Below are positions 41,340 through 54,181 of a stretch of 64,000 bases of DNA, piece by piece. A program made the translations under genes and the position numbers. Under the pieces are notes generated by a model. The model searched no databases. It was not told where the DNA came from and was given only the letters and a program-made list of their open reading frames with translations. Positions within the stretch are counted from its first letter, which is position 1. Each line of letters opens with the position of its first letter. Origin of the DNA: Hormiphora californensis (Eukaryota; Ctenophora; Tentaculata; Cydippida; Pleurobrachiidae); the NCBI GenBank assembly GCA_020137815.1, contig CM035350.1, positions 9,710,241-9,774,240 of the forward strand, given 5' to 3'.

Positions 41340-44300
41340 GATTACATGTCGAGAACTTTCCGGAGCGTGTTCATCGAGTTGAAGAGGACTGATTTTTGGA
41401 GCTGTGAGGGGTAGATTTGCCGGGTTATAGCCTGCAAGTACTTCTCCAGTCGGGGGCTAACTCCGCCAAGAGCTCCAATCACGATGGGAATGACCGTGGC
41501 CTTTTTTGAGCTTCCCAAATTCTCGTGATCTCTCTCCGTAGTTCTTTCGGTACTTCTCGATCTTCTCCACCTCCCTGTCTGAGGACTAACCGGTCTTTCG
41601 GTACGGCAACATCAATGAGGAGTGCCTCTTTTTTCCGTTTGTCCACAAGAACTAAGTCGGGCTTGCAGGCCTCAATGGGGTTGTCTGTTTGTATGAGAAA
41701 ATCCCAGAGTATCTTATAATCATCGTTTTCTAGCACTTTGTCTGCGTAGTGGTTGTACCACTTGGACTCAGCAGGGAATCCACGGTCTCTGCACACTCCC
41801 CAGTGTAGTGCAGCAGCTACTCGATCGTGACGCAGTTTATAGTCTCCATTGGCAAGCTTTTGGCACCCGTTTAGGATGTGTTCCACAGACTCATTGTGTT
41901 GGTTGCAGATACGGCACTTCTCGGACACTCCTTGTTGTTTTTCTATAGCAGCTTGTATCCAGTTTGTGCGAATGGCTTGATCTTGGGCGGCAAATACATC
42001 GGCTTCGGTGTATCTGCTGAGGCTCTCCTTGTTGAGCCAAGCCCAAGTCGCATCAGGGTCGCAACCCCCTTCTTCTAGCTGCTTCAGAAATCTTCCATGA
42101 AGTGGCTTACCCTTCCAGTTATCTATCAGTTGCCCTTCCAGTCTTTCTTTGAGGGCTTCTGCATTCTCTGGGGGTTTGTTCAGCATATCCTCTTTCACCA
42201 TAGCTGTGTGAAGTGCACGTATCTTAGTGTCTGTGGAGTTGCTGAAGATATGATACTAGTCCTATTTCCTCCTTCACAATGACGTCTTCAATCCGTTGGA
42301 GACCTCTTCCTCCCAGCTTCCTGCTTACATACAGTCGATCAATGTCGCTGTTACTCTTGAGGAAACCTCTTCTCAGGATCTTTCTAGTAATCATGTCTAA
42401 TCCTTTGGCATCAGTAGTGGTCCAGTCTAGTATCCCAGCGCCGTAGCGGATCACTGGTATCGCCCAACGTGTTGATCGCAGTGGCAAGGTTCTTGCCGTG
42501 CAGGCTCGAAGATAGCAGTCTTTTGACTCTTCTGACGTATTCGGTTTTAACCTGGTCTTCATCTCTTGTGCAGGATAACGTCAACCTCCAGGATGCCGAG
42601 GTATTTATAACCACCGTCTTCCACTTCCGGGATTGTGTTCCCACTTGGTAGTTCAATTCCCTGCATGTGTTGTCTGACCCCCGTCAACGATGTCTAGTGA
42701 TCCACATTTAGCTATACCAAAAGACATGTTGATGTCGGTGCTGAATTTCTCAGTGATTTCCAAGAGATGCTGGAGGGTCTCCTCTCGAACTTGCGTACAG
42801 TTTCAAGTCGTCCATAGAGCCGATGGTTAATGGTGATATCTTCACCTTCCTCTTGTGCATCTGGTTCGGATATGGTGTAGCCTCTCCTTCGGCGGTTAGT
42901 AGTAGGGAAAGGGGGATCAGTCCTATAATGAAGTGTATCCGGAGATCAGCGTCTCCTTGGTAATAGCCTCTCTTATTTGTACTTTCCTACCGATTATCCT
43001 ACTGTACTATATTAACTACAACATTGTTGACGAGGCCTCAACAGTCTAATTATCTGGGGGTTTATTCTTTCTTGCACATCTCCATAGATTTCAAGGATCC
43101 AGAGTGGGGGTGAGTCTATGCCTTTTGGAGTCGACGAAGGCCATGGTGTAGAGAGGATTTTGTTGCGTTTGCAATGCGTGGATTAGTTTTTGTCGCTTGC
43201 TAGCTGTTCTTTACAATCCGTCTACTCTTCTTGCGCACCCTTCTGCCCTCAGGAAGAGACTATTTACAATCCAGGTGTGGTAGATGTTCTCCGATACGAT
43301 TCCTGTAATACAACAATTTCCGAGTTTTGGAAGACAGGTAATTGGGTCTAAAATTTCCTTCCCCGGGGTGGACATTCCCTTCTTGGGGCTCTTGATCATG
43401 AGTAGGTTCTAACCTTCAGAGTCATCCAATCTTGGATCTGGCTTGTAGTGAGGCTTCCGTTGAGTAGCTCAGCTATCCTTCCGTGGAGGCAGGTGGTGTG
43501 TTTTTTTGATCCAGAAGGCGTGGAGCCCGTCTATTTCCCGGGAGATGACCCAGCTTGGTCCAGTCCCTTTTCACTCGTGGGATGCAACTCTTTCTACGGG
43601 GTGATCATGGAAGTCCTCTTGTTGAGTGATCGTCTCGAAGTTTCCTTGGACGCCATCTAACCATTCTGCTTCGGTGTTGTGGCCGGTTTCGGTTTTTCCT
43701 CCATATGTTCGTTCCAGAAGTTTATGGTCCTTGTTTCTCTTCCGCTGTGTTTCGAGTGGCGTGGGGGTGATCCTCTGTCCTCATTTCCTGTAGAAATCAC
43801 GTTGGTTGTTCTGGAATTAGTTATTGTCCTTTAAAACCTCTGCTGCTTTCTTCTTATATCGCTTATCTCCCGGCCTTGGCCAGCAGGCCGCTGCTTGACC
43901 TCCTCTATTACTTGTTTATAGCCCTTCTATGGCCGCAGCGGGGTAGCTGCTTAGATGGTCTATAGTTTTTTGGAACTTTTGAGTGGCTCCTCTGCTCATT
44001 TCGGTCAGCCTGGGAATAGTCTGCGGCGAAGTTGGCGACACTCTCCTCGAGTCGTCGCAGGCCACATTTGGGTTGTTTGTTCCTTCCTTCCGGGGGAGTT
44101 CTAGGGTTTTTCCACTTGTGGCTTTATACCGCATTTTGTTTTCCCGGAAATATGTGCTAACCCCCATCAGGAGGGTGTTCAGTGGTGGTGAGGTTCCTGG
44201 GACTTCAAACGATCTGATGACCGGAACTAAGTCGTCCGATGCACACGTAGTTTTTCCCCATGGGACCTGCCTCCAGGCTCAGTGACTTTGATGGCGCTCG

Positions 44301-45100
44301 GTTTCCTCAAGGATTTCTTAAACTTGCTCCCTGATTTCTGGGTTTAGGTGCTTGACTCCTCATGGGGCCGCTGATGTGCAGGTGCACGGGTTCTGGAGGT
44401 GAATTGTCCTCTCGCTCAGCCTGCCGAGCCCGCGTCGGCGTTCTCCCCTTCAGATGGTGGCCGCTTCTCTGATTCCATGAGCCTTTTGTGGTGAAAGTAG
44501 TCCCGTGTGTTTCATAGACATTCATTTGGGATCTGAGCTGGGTATCATTCTGAAGGGTAGGTTTGTCTTTAACCTCTCTCCTCCACTCGATTCCACATCT
44601 CCGCTTTTTCGGTTGTAGTACCCACATGGATGAACACGAGGTGTAGTGTTCATTTCTGTGGTCCATTTCGTTCGTGGGCCTCTAGTTGGGGGTGTGTGGG
44701 GGTGTGGGGATCGGTGGTGTCCCAATTCGTTGTTGTACTGGGAACCAGCGTTGTTCTATTAACCGTGAGGTCCCCCTACCGGTATACTTTTAGGCCAGTT
44801 GCTAGGGCTTGCATATCTGTCATCTCCGTCCGGCGTTACCATGTTTCCTATTCTTTTCTCTAAGATCTGAACTGCCCAGCGAGTTTTTACCTGGCATTGG
44901 GTCATATCCTTTATCTCCCACAAGGCGTTCTACTAAAGCCTCTCCCTTCCAGGATCCGGATGTGCCGGGTTTACTGCGGTAGGAGCAGTATACCAAGTCA
45001 GTTCTCTTGCTTAACCAGACCTCCTTGGTTTTCGGGTGTTTGTACTCAATTCGTATAGATGAGTAGTTTTGGGGTGAGTTGCAAACCAATCACTGTATTT
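41340..45100 (-). mobile_element. Decayed non-LTR retrotransposon (LINE) with restriction-like endonuclease
   Basis: Minus-strand coding fragments in several frames together give a reverse transcriptase and a C-terminal endonuclease. Recognisable pieces: RT with MDDLKLYASS near 42800, TEKFSTDINMSFG near 42750, AIPVIRYGAGILDW near 42430-42480, then the endonuclease module (next entry), ending GALGGVSPRLEKYLQAI near 41430. Fragments at 43200-45090 are probably its 5' part. Restriction-like endonucleases characterise R2/NeSL/R4-type LINEs. Multiple frameshifts make it inactive. No poly(A) tail or target-site duplication was found. Confidence 0.75.
41479..42201 (-). pseudogene. LINE zinc finger and PD-(D/E)xK endonuclease fragment
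   Basis: This 240-codon frame is the best preserved piece of the LINE. It has a Cys-Cys-His-Cys finger (CRIC...HILNGC) followed by LRHDRVAAALHWGVC, and the endonuclease core KPDLVLVDKRKK...LIDVAVP. The frame breaks near 41520, where a few extra bases separate it from the conserved C-terminal tail. Upstream it breaks again near 42220 from the RT thumb fragment at 42224-42562. Confidence 0.8.
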
Positions 45101-46600
45101 CATAGTCATCGGTTTGTTGTAAAGAAGAAGCCGGGTTTGGGGGTCCTTAACCCTGACCCCGGTGACAGGGTAACGGAATCCCCCCGCCACATTTGGTCCG
45201 TTAGTAGATGGTTTGTGCCCCGGCCCATCCTTGCAGCTTTCAGCACGAACGACACTTTAGCGTACGGGTGGTGTATCTATATAAATATGTCTATAGGGGA
45301 TCTGGGATAGGGGCCCAGTGTGAATCATTATGATTCACGGGGACGGGTGTAAACTATCCCTCTCTGGAGCGGGTAGACTATCCTCCTCCGTAGCAGGGAT
45401 AAACTATCCTCTTGAACAGGGTAGACTACCCTCTTACGGACGGGCAACTATCCTCTGTGGAGCGGGGTGAACTATCCTCTCTGGAACAGGGGTAAAGCTA
45501 TCCTCTCGGGAACACGGGGTAATGGGGTAGACTATCTCTCTGGGACGGGGCAACTATCCTCTGTGAATCGGTAACATCCTATCCTCTCTGGACCGGGTAA
45601 ACTATCCTCTCTGGGACGGGCAACTATCCTTGAAGCGGGTAAACTATCCTCTCTGGACCGGGTAACATATCCTCGCCTTGAACGGGCCTACCTATCCTCT
45701 TGAACGGGGTAAACTATCCTCCTGGAACTGGGTAAACTATCCTCTCTGGGACGGGGGCAGCTATCCTCGTGTGAAGCCTTGGTAACTATCTTCTCTGGAC
45801 CGGGTACAATATCCTCTCTGGACGGGGCAACTATCCTCTGTGACGCGGGTACACGATCACTCTCTGGACCCGGGGTAAACGATCCTCTCTGGCACGGGCA
45901 ACTATCCTCTGTGAAGCGGGGTAGTTGGGGAACTATCCTCTCTGGACGCGCGGTAAAACTAAATCCTCTCTGGAACGGCCTATTAATCCTCTGTGGCGGG
46001 GTAAACTATCTTCTTCTGGACCGGGGAAAACTATCCTCTCTGGGACGGTTCAACTATCCCCTGTGAAGCGGGGTAAACTATCCTCTCTAGACCGGGTAAA
46101 CTATCCTCTCTGGGACGGGGCAACTACCTCTGTGAAGCGGGGTACCTATCCTCTCTTGACCGGGTAAACATCCGCTCTGGACGGCCTACTATCCCTCTTG
46201 TGAAGCGGGTAAACTAATCCTCGTCCGGAGCGGGGCAAACTATCTTCTCATGACCGGGGGGTATGGGGGACTAATCCTCTCTGGGCCGGGGCACTTCCGC
46301 TGTAAGCGGGATAAACTATCCTCTTGGGACGGGGTAAACTATCCTCTCTGGACCGGGTAAACTATTCTCTCTGAACGGGTACAACCTAACTGGAACTGGA
46401 TCGAGACCCTATTAATGAGATTGAATAGTGGGTTTTAGCAGATTATAATCAGGATGGTCGTGGTTAGTAGTAAAGGGCAATGGAGGTCCACAGGGTAACT
46501 ATACCTGTGGAGCGGGGAAACTAGCCCCCTCGGGATCGGGGTTAACTTATCCTCTCAGGAACAGGGTAATGAAAGGGTTTGGGGGTTAGAAGATTAGTAT
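45101..46600. repeat. Highly diverged minisatellite (about 20-27-bp units)
   Basis: From about 45330 to 46560 the sequence is built of GGTAAACTATCCTCTCTGG with ACCGGG, alternating with GGGCAACTATCCTCTGTGAA with GCGG. Almost every copy differs by indels. No gene is seen from 45101 to 45330. Confidence 0.8.
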
Positions 46601-47450
46601 CAGGATGGGTTAGTGGGTTAGTAAGATAAAGGGGGCATTGGAGGTCCACACAGTGGTGGAAGGTGCCTGTTCCACGGGCACCCTAAGCCGGAGAAGGCGG
46701 GTAGAACATGTAGTTGGCGATGATACACTGTGGGGCCGCCTAGCCAGAAGATATTTTTGTGTTTTTTGGTATTTTATGATTTTTTTCCGTATTTTTGATA
46801 CACAGCCACGCTTATCCACGGCCACACGGACGAAATCGATCAAGGGTGAAAAGGGGAATGGGGAAAAGGGTACTCCGTGGGTGACCCTGTTGCCCTGGGG
46901 AAACCGATAGGAGGTGGTGGCAGGTGGACCAACTCCCCCCCCTCTCTCTCTCTCTCTCTCTCCTCTCCTCTCTCTCTCTCTCTCTCCTCTCTCTCGCTCT
47001 CCTCTTCCTCTCTCCTCTCTCTCTCTCTCTCTCCTCTCCTCTCTCTCTCTCTCTCTCTCACTCTCCCCTCTTATCTTGCTGTCTCCACAGCCCCAAAGCA
47101 GGCTAATAACAGCGCTGATAAACCACATTATAACCTCATCCTAGGTGATTACCAGCTAGAAGTATCAACTGAAATACTTTGACACACAAGCTGGCATTTC
47201 TCGTCCTCCTCTTTTTCTCCCCCTTATTTTCATATTATGTCGTTCTCTCGCCTCAAAATTCACAACGACATACAATTTATTCATCCTACACAACTCTCCA
47301 AGCAACACACCGACACTGTAACTTGCCGAAGTAACGCTTCTCCAGTACCAACCTGGCCGCTAGAGACGAAGGGTCCAAATACACCCATCTTACCGTAGCA
47401 GCCCCCACCCTCTGGTGCGTAATTTGGGGAGCAGCTTGCTTCTTATGTAT
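46601..47450. other. Unassigned sequence with CT-rich tract
   Basis: At 46640-46920 both strands read open for about 90 codons, but neither translation has a recognisable domain. A CT/CTC-rich tract follows (about 46937-47070). Nothing else is identified. Confidence 0.5.
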
Positions 47451-47870
47451 TGGGGCAGAGGGAGAGAGGGAGAGAGGAGAGAGAGAGATGTAGAGAGGGG
47501 AAGAGAGCGAGAGAGGAGAGAGAGGAGAGAGAGAGAGAGAGCGAGAGACGAGAGAGGAGAGCCCGCGAGCGCAGATCTCGTCGAGCGCGAGACGAGCTCG
47601 CTCGCGCAGCGCGCGCTCGCCGAGAGCGAGTATCCGGTCGAGCGCGATAGAGAGATCTCTACTCTGTCTCTCTCTCGCTCTCTCTCTCGCTCTCTCTCGC
47701 GCTCTCTCTCTTCTCTCGCTCTCTCTTCGCGCCTCTCGCTCGCGCTCGGTTCTCTCTTCTCTCGCTCCTCTCTCTCTCTCATCTCTGCTCTCTCAGCTCT
47801 CATCTCTCTCTCTTCTCCCTCCTCTCTTCCTCTCTCTTCTCTCTCTTCTACTTCCCCTTCCCCCATCCCT
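47451..47870. repeat. GA-to-TC mirror/inverted microsatellite
   Basis: A GA-rich block (about 47455-47560) passes through a CG-rich centre (GCGCAGCGCGCGCTCG near 47605) into a CT-rich block (about 47650-47850). The halves are inversely complementary in composition, so the single strand could form a long imperfect hairpin. Charged and Ser-Leu frames here are spurious. Confidence 0.8.
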
Positions 47871-50650
47871 TATCTTCCCTTCCTGCAAATACGGTGCATG
47901 CAGCTGTTATTATCTGTGTGCGGTATAGAAAAACTATCCCTCTTTGCTGCAGCACACACAAACACGGGCCCCTAATTCCCTCACTATACCATCACTCATG
48001 TTCACTATTACTTACTTTCACACAAATTAGGGGAGCCCTAGGGCTTGCAGAACATGCACCCATTTACAAGGGGGATCACAACAGTTGACGGAATTTTGTG
48101 CCATAAATGATAAAACGAACGGAGAATTTGAGAACTGAGGATGGGTGAAAGGAAATAAGTTCAGCAGAGAGAGATGGAGTTTGGAAGATGAAGGAACTAA
48201 TAAACAGGCTAGAATCTTCCCAATCTTTTTGAGCCGAAGCCAACACTTCTATGTTCCATATTTGATTTGATGGGGCAACCAGTAATTATGAATAAAAGTG
48301 TTACTTGTGATAAAAAACGATGAAAAAATGTGGTGAAAACAAGATAAAAACCTCTCAAACGCTGCTGTGTCAAAATGGGTATGTATTCGAAGAGGTACCC
48401 TGTCAAGTGCTTCACTGCTTCTCACCAGAACCTAGGGGGAACACAAAATACATGTCAATTTGAAAAACAACAGAGATAAGAGAAAGTGGGTGAGAAAAGT
48501 TAATATATGTATGGGACACATACCTTTAGCAAGGCTAAAAGAAGTATCATCTGCATCTCATAACAAGGCCATAATCTGTGGAATAATAAGTAATTATAGT
48601 CTGATTTTTTTAACTGTCCCCCTTTTTGTATAACAGTCGTGATATCTGTCATATACTGAAGAAGGGTGGCCATGGCGGTCAGAATGGAACTTTATTGAAC
48701 TGCAGTATAATAGATTCTGGTGATCACAATAGTACGACCGGTAGAGGAAGAGCAAACGTTAAAATATGGGAGCCTTCCATTGCTAACAATCCACCGATTT
48801 GGAAGTCGAGACGGGTCAAAGCTGCCCGTTAGGGTCTGGTATGGGTTATATTTGGGGTTATCGGTTAGTGCTATTGATTATCAGATACCGTTTAGTTTAA
48901 TCAAATTTGTCATGTGGTTGCATGACCATTAGATGTATAGTACATAAATATTATAATCGCACCCACTATAATAGAAGACCCCATTAAAATTGCCACTCGA
49001 CGTGCGTCTCGTGCAGTACAGTGTGGATACGGCAGTACTTTTCAAAGAGCAATTTAAATTATGCACTTAAGGTGATTCCTGATAAGATAGAGTTCATCTT
49101 GAAAGCATTGGAAAGATCCATATTATAATTTCCACAATGTTAGTTAGTCAGTCCTTATCAGCAGTGATGATACCTAACATTTTTCAAACGCTTCTAAGAC
49201 CCCTAAGTTTAAGTTTATGCACAATTTATCACAAAGTCTTTAGGGTCTTAGAAGCGTTTGAAAAATGTTAGTTTGTATCGCGCAATGACGGCTCTAAGTA
49301 AAAACTAACACAATAATGGGGAAAGAGAATCGTTTGATTACCCGTAACTCAATATTTAAGGGTCCTAAATCGCGTCGGAAAAGTTAAGATGTCAAAAAAT
49401 ACGACATTTTTCACCGTAGCCACCCCAAATATTATCCAATCGATATGAAACTCGGTCAGTATGTGCGTTTTGATGTCCTTTGGCCAGGGGCTCCCAGCAA
49501 ACGGATTGGCAAGATGAGAGCTGACTGGAGTTCTTAAAGTTTCACGAAATTTCAAATTTGAAGTTTTTTCGCGTCAAAACGCGATCACTGAGTGAAACAG
49601 CAATCCGACACCGGGGTCTCAGATAATAAACGCACACCACGATCGGTCACAGAGTGAACCTGCAAAGTGGTACAACACCGAAGTGTCGAAAAGATGTACT
49701 CTACCCCATCATGAACCGGTATTCATTTATAGCTTATTAGCCTGGACTCATGCGTGCCCGTTTAGCAAATCACGTATCAAAACTAGAACCCAAAGGCTTT
49801 TTGGAATTCAAGAAGAGGGCTATATCTAAAATTTTAAATTTGCCCATTAGGCCTTCCGTTTCTACGACAAATCCGGAGCATTTATCTGTAACAGGGAAAA
49901 TGTTTAAAGACCCATTGAAAGATTTAAAATCAGTCCAAAAGTTGCCGGACAATAAGCCAGAAACGCCATAACACTCCGCGCGAGCTGATCTATCTGGCAA
50001 GTGGCTTGACTCATTGTGAGATTGCATTCAGAGGCTATATAGCTAAAGTGATTTTTTTATAGTTAAGTTTACGGTAATTCCAAGCACATGGAACGGCATT
50101 CCATAGGCGCCCTCCCCTGCCATCGACGCGCATAAAAACGGGATTACAAATGTTAGGGTTCATTGAAAGCAACATTAGGGGAAAACTCCCCAAAAGAGGA
50201 CTTTTGGCTGATTCAGGGGAAGAAGTGGCATTATGGATACAGATCTGTGAAATTAAAATTGGCAATAAAGGTTTAGGGAGAATGATACTAAGAATTGCGC
50301 ATTAGCTGTTACATAACGGCAATCTCTCGGAAGATGATAGGAGAGAGTTATAAAAATTAGGAAATTTAGTGAAAAGATATTAAAATTTGGCAAAAGTTAC
50401 CGGAAATTAGGGATGATTTGGGAGAGATTAGGGCACAATTCAGGGATGCCCTTTAGAAGATAACAACTACTTCAGGCGACAAAAGGAGAATTGGGCAATG
50501 TAGGGAGATATTTAGGGAAGATTACCAGAAGGAGGCGAATTATAGGCGAGAATAGGAGAAATTTGGTCAATTATGGAATAAGGTTTAGGATAGAATAGAA
50601 AAGAAGGATTTAGGAGAATGAGACCGAAATAATGTATCGGAGGAGGGCCC
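47871..50650. other. Intergenic; no gene recognised
   Basis: AT-rich sequence. A perfect hairpin lies at 49175-49270: 28-base arms beginning TAACATTTTTCAAACGCTTC around a 40-base loop, likely a small MITE. A 73-codon plus-strand frame at 49750-49971 has no recognised domain. From about 50300 the sequence grades into degenerate GGGA/TTAGG-rich repeats. Confidence 0.55.
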
Positions 50651-50814
50651 CCACAAATTATAGGGAGAAAAAAGGGAGGTCGGAAGAAAGGGAGAATAGA
50701 GAAGGGAGAAGGAAGAACCCGAGGCGATTAGGGAGAAAGGAGGGGATATTGAGGGACAGTAGTGGGATAATATAGGAATAGAAGGGATAAATTAAAGGAT
50801 AAGACACTGAAGGG

Positions 50815-52478
50815 ACATAGAAGAAGGGAGGGGAAGAGAAGGGAGGGAAAGAGAAGGGAGTGAAGAGAGAGGGAAAGGGAAGAGAAGGGAGGGGAGAGAA
50901 GGAGGGGAAAGAGAAGGGAAGGGGAGAGGAAAGGGAAGGAAGGGAAGAGAAGGGAAGGGGAAGAAAGGGAGGGGAAGAGAAGGGAAGAGGGAAGAAAGGG
51001 AGGGGAGAATAGGGGAAGAGAAGAAGGGAAGAGAAGGAGGGAAGAGAAGGGAGGGAAGAGAAGGGAAAGAAAGGGAGAGAAGGGAGGGGAAGAGAAGGGA
51101 GGGGAAGAGGAAGGGAGGGGAAGAGAAGGGAGGGGAAGAGAAGGGAGGGGAAGAGAAGGGAGGGGAAGAGAAGGGAGGGAGAGAAGGAGGGGAAGAGAAG
51201 GGAGGGGAAGAGAAAGGAGGGGAAGAGAAGGGAGGGAGAAAGGGAAGAGAAGGGAAAGAGAAGGGAGGGAAGAGAGGGAGGGGAAGAGAAGGGAGGGGAA
51301 GAGAAGGGAGGGGAAGAGAGAAGGGAGGGGAAGAGAAGGGAGGGGAAGAAGGAGGGGAAGAGAGGAGGGGAAGAGAAGGGAGGGGAACGAGAAGGGACAG
51401 GGAAGAGAAGGGAGGGGAAGAGAAGGGAGGGAAGAGAAGGGAGGGGAAGAGAAGGGAGGGGAAGAGAAGGGAGGGGAAGAGAAGGGAGGGGAAGAGAAGG
51501 GAGGGGAAGAGAAGGGAGGAAGGAAAGGAGGAAGAGAGGAGGGGAAGAAAGGGAGGGGAAGAGAAGGAGAGGGAAGAGAAGGGAGGGGAAGAGAAGGGAG
51601 GGGAAGAGAAGGGAGGGGAAGAAAGGGAGGGGGAAGAGAAGGGAGGGGAAGAGAAGGGAGGGGAAGAGAAGGAGGGGAAGAGAAGGAAGGGAAGAGAAGG
51701 AGGGAAGAGAAGGGAGTGGAAGAGAAGGGAGGGAAGGGAAGGGAGGGGAAGAGGAAGGGGAAAGGAAGGAAGGGAAGGGAAGGGAAGGAAGGGAGGGGAA
51801 AGGGAAGGGAAGGAGAAGGGAGGGGAAGAGGAAGGGAAGGGAAGGGAGGGAAGGGAAGGGAGGGGAAAAGGGAAGGGAAGGAAGGGAAAGGAAGGAAGGG
51901 AAGGAAGGGAAGGGAAGGAGAAGGGAAGGGAAGGGAAGGAAGGGGAAGGAAGGGAAGGGAAGGGAAGGGAAGGGAAGGGGAAGGGAAGGGAAGGGAAGGG
52001 AAGGGAAGGAGGGAAGGAAGGGAAGGGAAGGGAAGGGAGGGAAGGGAAGGGAAGGGAAGGGAAGGGAAGGGAAGGGAAGGGAAGGGAAGGGAAGGGAAGG
52101 GAAGGGAAGGGAAGGGAAGGGAAGGGAAGGGAAGGGAAGGGAAGGGAAGGGAAGGGAAGGGAAGGGAAGGGAAGGAAGGGAAGGGAAGGGAAGGGAAGGG
52201 AAGGGAAGGGAAGGGAGGGAAGGGAAGGGAAGGGAAGGGAAGGGAAGGGAAGGGAAGGGAAGGGAAGGGAAGGAAGGGAAGGGAAGGGAAGGGAAGGGAA
52301 GGGAAGGGAAGGAAGGGAAGGGAAGGGAAGGGAAGGAAGGGAAGGGAAGGGAAGGAAGGGAAGGGAAGGGAAGGGAAGGGAAGGGAAGGGAAGGAAGGGA
52401 AGGGAGGGAAGGGAAGGGAAGGGAAGGGAAGGGAAGGGAAGGGAAGGGAAGGGAAGGGAAGGGAAGGGAAGGGAAGGG
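50815..52478 (+). repeat. 1.7-kb polypurine satellite (GGGAA-type)
   Basis: The plus strand is almost pure purine. The left part is a longer unit, GGGAGGGGAAGAGAA, repeated with small changes; the right part is (AAGGG)n with AAGG and AGGG slips. The transition near 51700 is gradual. Three minus-strand frames of about 600 codons (Pro-Phe-Ser-Leu repeats) and a plus-strand Lys-Gly-Arg-Glu frame are artefacts. Confidence 0.97.
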
Positions 52479-53740
52479 GTAGTGGCGCTTGGGTAGCTGT
52501 ACGCATAACACACTAACCTATCATGGAGATATCTCCAGATGAGGGTCAACAGAAGAAGTGGACTGTCCCATGCCGCATGTGGTAGTCGAACACTCCGTTG
52601 ACTGTGGATTACACACCATCGTAACTCTCGGTGCCCGGTGGTGGGCACATTTTAATAGCTAGAGGTACTCCTGAATGGGATTTGGTCGTTAGAAATTCGT
52701 TTTTGGTAGCCCATTACCCATTTTGACACTTCTGTCAGTGGACCCGTGCTGACAAGAAGGGGAAGAAATGAAAAGAGAGCCGTGGCTTGAAGTCAATACC
52801 TAGAACAAACCTTTTTTATTCACATAACCCTCCAACTCCACCTCTTCCATCAATTGTATAATAACTGCAAAGTTTAGTACTCGCCAGACGCCATATATGC
52901 CATTTTTTCCAGAATTCCAAATAGGGCCTGACGGTCAGAGGACAACCAATCGCATACCATAGACTGTTTGCTGGCATTTTTTACTTATCAATGACGGGAG
53001 AATCATAAATTCGCCTTTCCGAAGGTTTTTTATTGTCTGGGAAGTCGTTCTTAGGAAAGCAAAAGTCAAAACAAAAATGCACACTTTTTTTTAAAAATGC
53101 ACACTATTTTAAAAAAGTCTGGGTCAAATTGAGCTTGGAATTTCGAAATCGACAAAAAATTTCAAAATCTACAAAACGCGCAGCGCGCTCCGACGCGCAA
53201 ATCGAAAAAAGACGCCGCGCACCCCCCCATTTTCCCCACTAATTGGGCCAATTTGGGTAGCGCCGCGAGCATCGGAGCACTGCAGCAGCAGCACGTCACT
53301 GAGAATTTCGTTACAATCACACTGCACACACATGCCACATTGCATCAATGGAGTGCATCATTGGCGTTGGAACATCAATGAGGAACAGTTCGGTGGAAGG
53401 GAAACCAGTCCAAGAGTGCTGTCATGGCTGTAACCAGCCCCAGCGTCGTCTAATTACAACGATAAAGTATGAAAGTTTCACCCTCCGCCGAAACATTCCT
53501 AATTGATATATTGGGTACAAAATAAATATTCTTTGATTAGATGGATTTATAACAAATTGAACGCAAAGTTCTAAGAAGACAGATCACAAACAATTGTTAA
53601 CTTTCTGGACACTACTTATCGATCACAATATATGTATGTAATATTCTCAAAGAGTTTTGTTCAAACCCTGGCCCTAGAACATGGTAAAAAGAGTTCGTGA
53701 TCTGATATCCTAATCTAACGATAATTATAGTCCTATAAAT
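52479..53740. other. Intergenic; no gene recognised
   Basis: A CG-rich patch (CGCGCAGCGCGCTCCGACGC near 53176) stands out in otherwise AT-rich sequence; it might be a promoter-like island or a repeat edge. No exons or palindromes were identified. Confidence 0.5.
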
Positions 53741-54181
53741 CTCAATTTACAGCAGCATCTTGTAGGGAATGCGGACAGTGACAGCTCCGTGTCTAACTTT
53801 AGTAGACGTGTCCGATGTCCGTACCGTAGTTAGTCGAATTCCGTTATAATATTATTATGGGAAACGGGTCTAACGGCTGATTCAAGGCATCGATTTTAGA
53901 TACACATATCTTGTAGATGGGATGATATTAATCGTCTAGAGAGGGTGTTGTAACCAGTACTCGGCATAATCCTGGGAGGGGGAGGGAATGTTAGTTAAAA
54001 GAGCGTCCAGTACCATGCTCCTTTTATAATTTGGTTTATCGACTATTCAAAAAGACAACCGTCTAGCTGAGAAAGAGACACAAATCGTCTCTTCTGAGAA
54101 GGGATGATTTCAGTCTTCTCCGCTTCCTTCCTTATCTTAATGTGTCACATGGGGTGGGCCTCTATCAGAAATGACAAGAAT

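Noticed and set aside
49750..49971. 73-codon plus-strand frame
   Set aside because: Composition looks protein-like, but no motif, neighbour or splice support was found.
50658..52648. Long Pro-Phe-Ser-Leu and Lys-Gly-Arg-Glu frames of up to 618 codons
   Set aside because: Pure polypurine satellite with no stops; no non-repetitive coding sequence or splice signals.
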